11,764 nucleotides of DNA from Entrophospora sp. SA101 (taxonomy: Eukaryota; Glomeromycota; Glomeromycetes; Entrophosporales; Entrophosporaceae), in assembly GCA_958430865.1 (NCBI GenBank), contig CAUDNR010004536.1, positions 9,184 to 20,947 on the forward strand, in the 5' to 3' direction. Positions 6,941 to 11,764 of this stretch are shown here, in pieces. Position 1 is the first letter of the stretch. Every line of letters starts with the position of its first letter. Below the pieces are notes generated by a model. It searched no databases. It was not told the DNA's origin and saw only the letters and a program-made list of their open reading frames with translations. The translations under genes were made by a program, and so were the position numbers.

Positions 6941-8095
6941 TGAATGAAGAAATAAAAAAATTAATATTTATAAATACAAAATTCCCATTTTCGCTCATTT
7001 TAACTGATAAATCATGGTATGAAATATCAAAAGATCACAAAGTAAGAGCAAACTGGATCATTAAAAAACATGGCAAAGCACATTCGTTTTTTTACGCGAT
7101 TCGCTATAATAACTTTATATCATTAGAATTAGTTGATCTTCTTATCAAAGAAAACGTGAATTTATCCAGATATCTCGTGAAACGATTATTATTACAAATC
7201 GGAAAAACCGACGATAGTTCAATTGAATTAAAAATACAAAATAACATCAACGTCAACTATAATAATAATAACAACATGGATCAAGAAATATTTAAAGCTT
7301 CTCGAAATATTATAGAAATCGTCGGACCTCGAATATTTCAGTAATGGTGTTTGCAGCTTTGTTAAAAGAGGTCATGGCGAAGGTCTTCACTTGAAAGGGA
7401 ATGACATTGAAATGTTTTATTTTTTGACAGGAGGTTCATTAGCCATAGGCTTGGCTCCAAAAAATTAATAGAAAAATCTTGAAAAAATAAAGGATCTTAT
7501 ATTAAATAAAAAATTCATATCAATAATTCCATTTGATTACCAAATAGAAATGCAAATAATTATTGTAAAAAGTATCCAGCCAAGGACGGATTTAAAAACA
7601 ACAAGCAATTTGAACATAATTGCGAGAGCAATATTAATTTATCCTGAACTAGTAGAATTCTGGAAACAAATTGGCCACCATAATATATGTAAAGATGTCA
7701 ATAAATTAGTGTTACAGGGTTCTTTGCTAATTATATTCTACCCAAATTATAAAAATGAAGTTGTAATTATCCAACTACAATTGATTTCATTGAATGCATA
7801 TAACAATTGGTCAAAGTTGGATTCAATTTGACAAAATCTGTCATGACTGATATTTTAACAACTACAATTAGCTGCAATTCAATTTTAATGTGCTGCAATT
7901 AGTTGCAATTAATCGAGGAACCATATTTAGCAGAAACTGATAATATCAACAAACCTAAATAAAAAAAAAAGAAAACTGGGATATTTGGCACAACGTGGAA
8001 CAGAAAATGGAAAGATTTGGTTAGGGAACTTGAAGAAAGAAAAGATATTATACTACAATTATTGTTATTTTTAATGGAATGTCCTTTTAATAAGT
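6940..8095 (+). pseudogene. Family copy 4: N-terminal half, middle, deleted tail, broken
   Basis: From ATG 6940 the frame is open for 134 codons, with DKSWYEISKDHKVRANWIIK, SLELVDLLIKEN, LLLQIGKTDDS and an Asn-rich linker. A missing A near 7305 (CGAAAT where copy 6 has CGAAAAT) shifts out of RNPWASNIP and stops at 7344. In the next frame family sequence resumes (PVMVFAALLKE, FLTGGSLAIGLAPKN) with stops near 7393 and 7467. MQI at 7550 then opens 93 codons containing NIIARAILIYPELVEFWKQI and LVLQGSLLIIFYPNYKNE. After about 7760 it breaks again and joins, through a foreign patch at 7858-7920, to the tail (AETDN, then the KPK region). It has the intact promoter-like sequence described above, so a 134-residue N-terminal product is possible. 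Confidence 0.8.
7858..7920. repeat. Patch with TGCAATT direct repeats inside copy 4 tail
   Basis: TGCAATT occurs at 7873-7879, 7894-7900 and 7904-7910, with GCTGCAATT twice 21 bp apart. The patch replaces about 90-100 bp present in D1 (the VLYEQHIDKIGMTLLEAF equivalent). It has no counterpart in D1 or copy 6 and looks like insertion or template-switch filler. Confidence 0.5.
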
Positions 8096-8099
8096 CAAT

Positions 8100-8430
8100 A
8101 TAATTTAGATATTTCTTGATCCATGTTATTATTATTACTGTTGTTTTTGTTGTTTTTGTTTTTGTTGTTGTTGACATTGATGTCATTTTGTATTTTTAGT
8201 TCAATTAGACTATCATCTGTTTTTCCGAATTGTAATAATAATCTTTGCACAAGATATCTAGATAAAAGTCACGTTTTCTTTGATAAGAAGTTCAACTAAT
8301 TCTAATGATATAAAGTTATGAGCAATGTGTTTTTCCGTAGTTTTTAATGATCCAATTTGCTCTTACTTTGGATCTTTGATAGTTTATACCATGCTTTTAT
8401 CAGTTAAAATGTAAATTTTGTATTATTATA
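8100..8430 (-). pseudogene. Family copy 5: N-terminal remnant
   Basis: Reading leftward, sequence matching the SLILTDKSWYK region (8380-8420), VRANWIIKN (8330-8370), LELVELLIKENV (8265-8310), LVQRLLLQFGKTDDS (8200-8250) and a long Asn/Lys repeat linker ending in NNMDQEISK (8105-8190) can be followed. About 25 bp are missing near 8315 (the KAHSFFYAI region), and an extra T follows the KENV codons. The start codon region is lost, although half of the palindrome (TTTCTCTCA, 8449-8457) survives beyond it. The copy is not translatable as the family protein. Confidence 0.75.
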
Positions 8431-8439
8431 TATATTATT

Positions 8440-8698
8440 TCTTTTTTCTTTCTCTCAAAACGGACATTATTTACACATGATTACATATATATAACAAATA
8501 AATGAAAAAGTAAAAAATAATACATGATGCGGGTTCTTGTATTTACCCTATAAAATTTTTTTTCAGAAAATGTATGGTTTTTCCATACATTTTCCGTGCG
8601 TTTTGTATGGAATATTTACGGAATTATACATGAAAAGAACGCTTTTCCGTAGATATTTGTCCTGAAAATACCCGAAAATACATTCCGTACATTACCAC
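8440..8698. other. Hairpin-rich spacer between copies 5 and 6
   Basis: No gene seen. GAAAATGTATGG (8566-8577) and CCATACATTTTC (8583-8594) form a perfect 12-bp stem with a five-T loop. AATATTTACGGA (8611-8622) pairs with TCCGTAGATATT (8646-8657) with one mismatch. Variants of GTATGG, TTCCGTA and GAAAATAC recur in both orientations up to 8690. The block does not resemble the promoter of copies 1 and 4 and replaces the first 45 or so codons of copy 6, so it is probably an inserted element or a foldback relic. Confidence 0.55.
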
Positions 8699-9211
8699 AG
8701 CAAATCACATTTGTTTTTTTACGCGATTCTCTATAATAACTTTATATCATTAGAATTAGTTGAACTTCTTATCAAAGAAAACGTGACTTTTATCCGGATA
8801 TCTCGTGCAACGATTATTATTACAATTCGGAAAAATAGACGATAGTTTAATTGAATTAAAAATACAAAATGACATCAACACCAACGACTACAACAGCAAT
8901 AATAATGACATGGATCAAGGAATATCTAAAGCTTCTCGAAAATATTATAGAAATCCCTGGGCCTCAAATATTCCAGTAATGGTATTTGTAGCTTTGTTAA
9001 AGAAGCCAAACTAAAGTATGGTGAAAGCCTTCCCTCGAAAGGAAATGGCATTGAAATGTTTTCATTTTTTAACAGGGGGCCCATTAGCTATAGACTTGGC
9101 TCCAAAAAAAATAATTGAAAAAAATAAAGGATCTTATATTAAATAAAAAATTCATACCTTTCCTTAAGACCAGCGATCCCATTTGAAGACTCAATTGATT
9201 ACCAAATAGAA
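8699..9211 (+). pseudogene. Broken N-terminal part of family copy 6
   Basis: Similarity to copies 1 and 4 starts at about codon 46 (KAHSFFYAILYNNF), immediately after the hairpin-rich block; the first 45 codons and promoter are absent. An extra T near 8790 shifts the frame. MQRLLLQFGKIDDSLIELKI (from 8805) through RKYYRNPWASNIPVMVFVAL is open to a TAA at 9014, caused by one missing A (LLKEAK becomes LLKKPN). Compensating and further indels follow: an extra T in ATGTTTTCAT near 9060, a loss near 9115 and an extra A near 9150. The TGGPLAIDLAPKK, KTSDPI and FEDSIDYQIE motifs therefore sit in different frames. These lesions cluster in 400 bp, while the next 1.5 kb is clean. An intron-based gene model could bypass some, not all, of them. 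Confidence 0.7.
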
Positions 9212-10744
9212 ATGCAAATACTTAATCATAAAGAATATCCGGCCAAGGATGGATTTGAAAACAACAAGCAATTGAACATAATTGCAAGAGCAATATTAAT
9301 TTATCCTGAGATAGTAGAATTCTGGAAACAAATTGGCTATCATGATATATGTAAAGATGTCAATAATTTGGTGTTGCAGGGTTCTTTGTTAATTTTATTC
9401 TACCCAAATCATAAAAATGAAGAAGCTTGTGATTATCCAACTACAATGGACTTTGTCAAACGTATACAACAATTAGTAAAAGTTGGATTCAAGTTGACAA
9501 AATCTGTCATGACTGATATTCTAATTTTGTATGAACAACATATTGATAAAATTGGAATGACACTTTTAGAAGCTTTTCAAATTGTTAGGAATCAATCAAA
9601 ATCTGATATTGTTGGATGTTGTATTGTAGAAGCTATTAAAGTTAATAGAAATTTGAAAAAACCTCAAGTTTTAGATTTTCTAAGAAAGCAAATTGAAGAT
9701 AATTGTTTAGAACTTGTATTTCTTAAAGCACTGGTTTATCATTATTTTGATAATAAGACCAGAAAAAAATTAATTGATTTTCAAATTTTTGATAAAAATA
9801 GTTTAATTAGCAGCAACAATATAAGTAATATCAATATTATAGATAACATCAATGAAGAATCTATTAATTATTATTATAAATATGATTATTATTATGATTA
9901 TGGTTATAATTATTATCCACACAATATCAAGGACTTGAGAAATGGTTATTATTGGACAAAGTATTATGTTAACAGATTGATATGTGATGATACTTGTAAA
10001 TTTATAAATTCAAATATTGGGATGCCAATTAACAACATACGATCATTGAGATTAAGCAGTCATTTTTATAGATGGGTGTTAAAAAAATTCAATCCAGATT
10101 CATTAATCACAAGATTATGTTTCAATGATATAATTATATCAAAGTTGTGGATTGATAGAGAGTTGTTACTCCATCCTGAAAGATCAATACCAGGAAGAAT
10201 GACTAGTTGTGCATTTGACTTGATTATACATACTTACAATGAATTTTGTCAGAATAATATTCCATTTGAATTGATCCATTTAAATTTATTAAAGAAATCA
10301 AACAATATAACAACTTTAAAACCATTTTTTGAAGGGTTTTTACCCCAAATTTTTAATCTCAAACCAACTTTTAAATATAATAGCAACATCAGCACCAGGG
10401 GACATGGATTGAAAAAACAACAATTATTGCAAAACCAGCCTCTTTTTCAACTGCTTGATGTTCATGAGAAGAAAATTGAAGTTGAGGAGAGAACAATATT
10501 ATGGTTTTCTGAATTGGAAAAAATTTATCAAGAAGTAATAATGCAATTAAATACAAATGCACAAAATAATCAGTTTACTTTGAATTTTGTACTTTGTATG
10601 AGAAATTTTTGGAATAGGCTTATAGCAGAAACTAATTATATCAACAAACCTAAATCAAAAAAACGAAAAATTGAGGCATTGGAACAGAAAATGGATTGGG
10701 GACCAGTAAAAGAAAATGGATCAAAGAACAATAAAAAAAAATAG
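9212..10744 (+). CDS. Uncharacterised paralogous-family protein, 510 residues (copy 6, intact C-terminal part)
   Basis: The function is unknown and I recognise no catalytic motif. In order: QLNIIARAILIYPEIVEFWK (about 20-39), LVLQGSLLILFYPNHKNE (53-70), a helical region DFVKRIQQLVKVGFKLTKSV (80-99), QHIDKIGMTLLEAFQIVRNQ, and CCIVEAIKVNRNLKKPQVLD. An Asn/Tyr-rich low-complexity insert lies at about 199-252 (NYYYKYDYYYDYGYNYY). Then come IRSLRLSSHFYRWVLKKFNP, RLCFNDIIISKLWIDRELLL and FELIHLNLLKK, and a basic cluster KPKSKKRKIE (479-488) that could be a nuclear localisation signal. The C-terminus ends GSKNNKKK. No signal peptide or transmembrane segment is evident. The annotated Met is internal to the family (it follows DYQIE), so this is either a truncated gene using a new start or the last exon of a longer one. 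It is the only family member here without stops over this length. Confidence 0.75.
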   Translation: MQILNHKEYPAKDGFENNKQLNIIARAILIYPEIVEFWKQIGYHDICKDVNNLVLQGSLLILFYPNHKNEEACDYPTTMDFVKRIQQLVKVGFKLTKSVMTDILILYEQHIDKIGMTLLEAFQIVRNQSKSDIVGCCIVEAIKVNRNLKKPQVLDFLRKQIEDNCLELVFLKALVYHYFDNKTRKKLIDFQIFDKNSLISSNNISNINIIDNINEESINYYYKYDYYYDYGYNYYPHNIKDLRNGYYWTKYYVNRLICDDTCKFINSNIGMPINNIRSLRLSSHFYRWVLKKFNPDSLITRLCFNDIIISKLWIDRELLLHPERSIPGRMTSCAFDLIIHTYNEFCQNNIPFELIHLNLLKKSNNITTLKPFFEGFLPQIFNLKPTFKYNSNISTRGHGLKKQQLLQNQPLFQLLDVHEKKIEVEERTILWFSELEKIYQEVIMQLNTNAQNNQFTLNFVLCMRNFWNRLIAETNYINKPKSKKRKIEALEQKMDWGPVKENGSKNNKKK

Positions 10745-11130
10745 GTCAAAGATAAGGAACTTTGACAGGGAATCATTAGTATTTTTACTTCTATTATTAC
10801 TATCTTTAATTCTTTAATATGATACTGTACAAGCCGATAAAAATAAATTTCTCTTAACATTCATTTTTTACATCTAGAATTTTGATGCAGAATTTAGTGG
10901 CATAGACACTTAGTTGAGATGGGTCCATCTGCATTACTTAGAATGACAAAAAAACATACATTTGCTCAAAAATAAAAATAAAAAAGATAAATACAATACT
11001 CGTAGCAGGATAAGATTCATAGTTGTAATACAAATTCTTATTCAAATTAATTGTTATTCGTTTATTCGAATACCCAAATTCATAACAAATAATTAGAATA
11101 AACCTTATTCGAACCATTAAATAGTAATAA
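10745..11130. other. 3' flank of copy 6, no gene seen
   Basis: AT-rich. The first 60 bp (GGTCAAAGATAAGGAACTTTG, then TACTTCTATTATTACTATC) resemble the sequence after the tails of copies 2 and 4, so it is probably shared 3' UTR. AATATGATA and AAATAAATTT motifs could serve in polyadenylation, but none is decisive. Around 11050-11120, TTATTCG and CGAATA variants recur in both orientations. Confidence 0.5.
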
Positions 11131-11138
11131 TGACGGAT

Positions 11139-11193
11139 ATAATGATAATAATAATAATAACAATAATAGTAATAATAACAATAATAGTAATAA
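11139..11193. repeat. AAT/AAC/AGT-type trinucleotide microsatellite
   Basis: A run of ATAATGATAATAATAATAAT followed by twice-repeated AACAATAATAGTAATAAT. The higher-order 18-bp unit (AACAATAATAGTAATAAT) shows that the interrupted repeat itself was duplicated. Confidence 0.85.
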
Positions 11194-11255
11194 TATCTGA
11201 AAGCTTGGTACCATCTGAAAAGTTTTTTCATCAACTGGAGTTTATTAAGTTCTTA

Positions 11256-11314
11256 GCCGGTTAACTGCAATCAAATGGTCAACCTGTTAAGATATTTTTT
11301 TTAACCGGTTAACC
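11256..11314. repeat. CCGGTTAAC repeats with TTAACCGGTTAA palindrome
   Basis: GCCGGTTAACTG near 11257, a diverged GGTCAACCTGTTAA near 11278, and the perfect palindrome TTAACCGGTTAA at 11301-11312 followed by CC. The first and last form an inverted pair of about 50 bp, a possible small element end. Confidence 0.5.
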
Positions 11315-11331
11315 ACCTTTTTTATATATTA

Positions 11332-11490
11332 CAGTCAAATCTCGTCACAACGGACCTCGTTACAGCAGATTTCTTGTTACAACGGATTTAAGTATTGTCT
11401 CCTTATTAATTAAAACGTTTGTCGTTAATAAATTTGTTCCACAGATTTTGATGGGGGTCTTCCTATATGGCTACAGCAGATTCACGTAAC
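11332..11490 (+). mobile_element. Possible terminus of a pogo/Tc1-mariner-like element
   Basis: CAGTCAAATCTCGTCACAAC at 11332 begins after TATATTA and is followed by tandem 15-bp units: CTCGTCACAACGGAC (11341), CTCGTTACAGCAGAT (11356) and, after TT, CTTGTTACAACGGAT (11373). A further TACAGCAGATT occurs at 11472. CAGT starts and C(T)CGTTAYAACGGA-type terminal repeats are common in pogo-like elements (family knowledge, recalled). The opposite end and any transposase lie outside the window or are absent. Confidence is limited by having one end only. Confidence 0.4.
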
Positions 11491-11744
11491 ATATAAATGT
11501 CCAAGTTACAGAGATTGATAGAGGAAAACTGCAATTCTCCCTTTGGAACAAAATATCTAATAATGAAATTGAAAATTCAAGAAAAATAGTTGAAGAGATT
11601 TCAATTAGAGAAAAAATGATGTTAATATGTGGGGCATTTGAAAAGTTTTGTCACTGGTCCTGTAACTTTATAATTTTGAGTATAATTAATTTAAATTTTT
11701 TTTTAAATAAAAGACACTCTATTCCTTTTTCAAATAAAAAATAG
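11490..11744 (+). CDS. 84-codon open frame without early Met, possible exon or element remnant
   Basis: Open from after a TAA at 11487 to TAG at 11742-11744. Its first two thirds look coding: TEIDRGKLQFSLWNKISNNE then NSRKIVEEISIREKMMLICG, AFEKF. After about 11645 the reading becomes low-information (hydrophobic and Asn-rich). The first Met is at 11616, so it would need an upstream exon. It lies just inside the possible element terminus, but I see no transposase motif (no DDE or HTH signature). No family recognised. Confidence 0.25.
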   Translation, partial: HINVQVTEIDRGKLQFSLWNKISNNEIENSRKIVEEISIREKMMLICGAFEKFCHWSCNFIILSIINLNFFLNKRHSIPFSNKK

Positions 11745-11764
11745 ATTGGTTTTTTTTATTTACT

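Larger units (their letters stand above)
7738..8430. repeat. Composite direct repeat D2 (copy 4 tail + copy 5 head)
   Basis: Matches D1 at 3833-4574 in the same orientation, offset about 3.9 kb, with the same tail-deletion junction and tail-to-head linker. Here it is contiguous with upstream copy 4 sequence, whereas in D1 the upstream part is gone. Confidence 0.75.

Noticed and set aside
7899..8186. 95-codon minus-strand open frame starting MTSMSTTTKTK
   Set aside because: It is an out-of-frame reading of the Asn-repeat linker of copy 5; the family frame across the same bases reads NDINVNNN...MDQEISK.
8805..9014. 69-codon frame as an independent small gene
   Set aside because: It is an internal segment of family copy 6 between two frameshifts, aligned with residues about 92-160 of the family, not a separate gene.
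10938..11234. 98-codon minus-strand frame rich in Tyr
   Set aside because: It is generated by reading the AAT/AAC microsatellite (YYYYC repeats) and has no other coding character.
1..11764. CRISPR array, tRNA or rRNA genes
   Set aside because: No regularly spaced direct repeats with unique spacers, no cloverleaf with the usual T-arm GTTCRANNC box, and no rRNA-like conserved stretch were seen on either strand by reading.

Overview
This window is AT-rich eukaryotic DNA. It holds several copies of one gene family in different states of decay, A/T homopolymers and an AAT/AAC-type microsatellite, core-promoter-like TATA elements, and no Shine-Dalgarno or operon layout. The encoded family (asparagine-rich N-terminal linker, motifs such as DKSWYKISKDPKVRANWIIK, KQLNIIARAILIYPE and LVLQGSLLILFYP) resembles, from memory and unchecked, a large uncharacterised paralogous family in arbuscular mycorrhizal fungi (Rhizophagus-type Glomeromycotina). 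The organism call is an inference.

Layout. 1-655: AT-rich flank with small hairpins, a decayed coding fragment (297-523) and a 30-bp tandem repeat. 656-1567 (-): family copy 1, broken by a nonsense codon and frameshifts. 1568-2074: its promoter and a small frame (1754-2074, -) interrupted by one TAG. 2072-3762 and 4741-6432: two inverted arms of about 1.69 kb that I find identical except for one base in a poly-A/T run. The 978-bp centre (3763-4740) holds two more remnants: copy 2 tail (+) and copy 3 head (-). 6430-6939: right-hand counterpart of the small TAG-interrupted frame and promoter. 6940-8095 (+): family copy 4, broken. 8100-8430 (-): copy 5 head remnant. 8440-8698: hairpin-rich spacer. 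8699-9211 (+): broken N-terminal part of copy 6. 9212-10744 (+): a 510-codon intact open frame, the only long gene here. 10745-11764: 3' flank with microsatellite, a TTAACCGGTTAA palindrome, a terminus resembling a pogo/Tc1-mariner element, and an 84-codon open frame without an early Met.

How it fits together. Copies 1 and 4 are the outer parts of one large palindrome centred near 4252. Outside the arms the two sides differ by roughly 5-10% (judged by eye). Inside they are almost identical, and the change is abrupt at 2072/6432, exactly after the ATG of the small flanking frames. A second, smaller inverted pair (copies 5 and 6) is centred near 8530. A composite segment (tail of a + copy joined to head of a - copy) occurs twice as a direct repeat (3833-4574 and 7738-8430). 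The region is therefore a hot spot of inverted duplication, truncation and probable gene conversion around one lineage-specific gene family. Only copy 6's C-terminal 510 residues look able to give a substantial protein.
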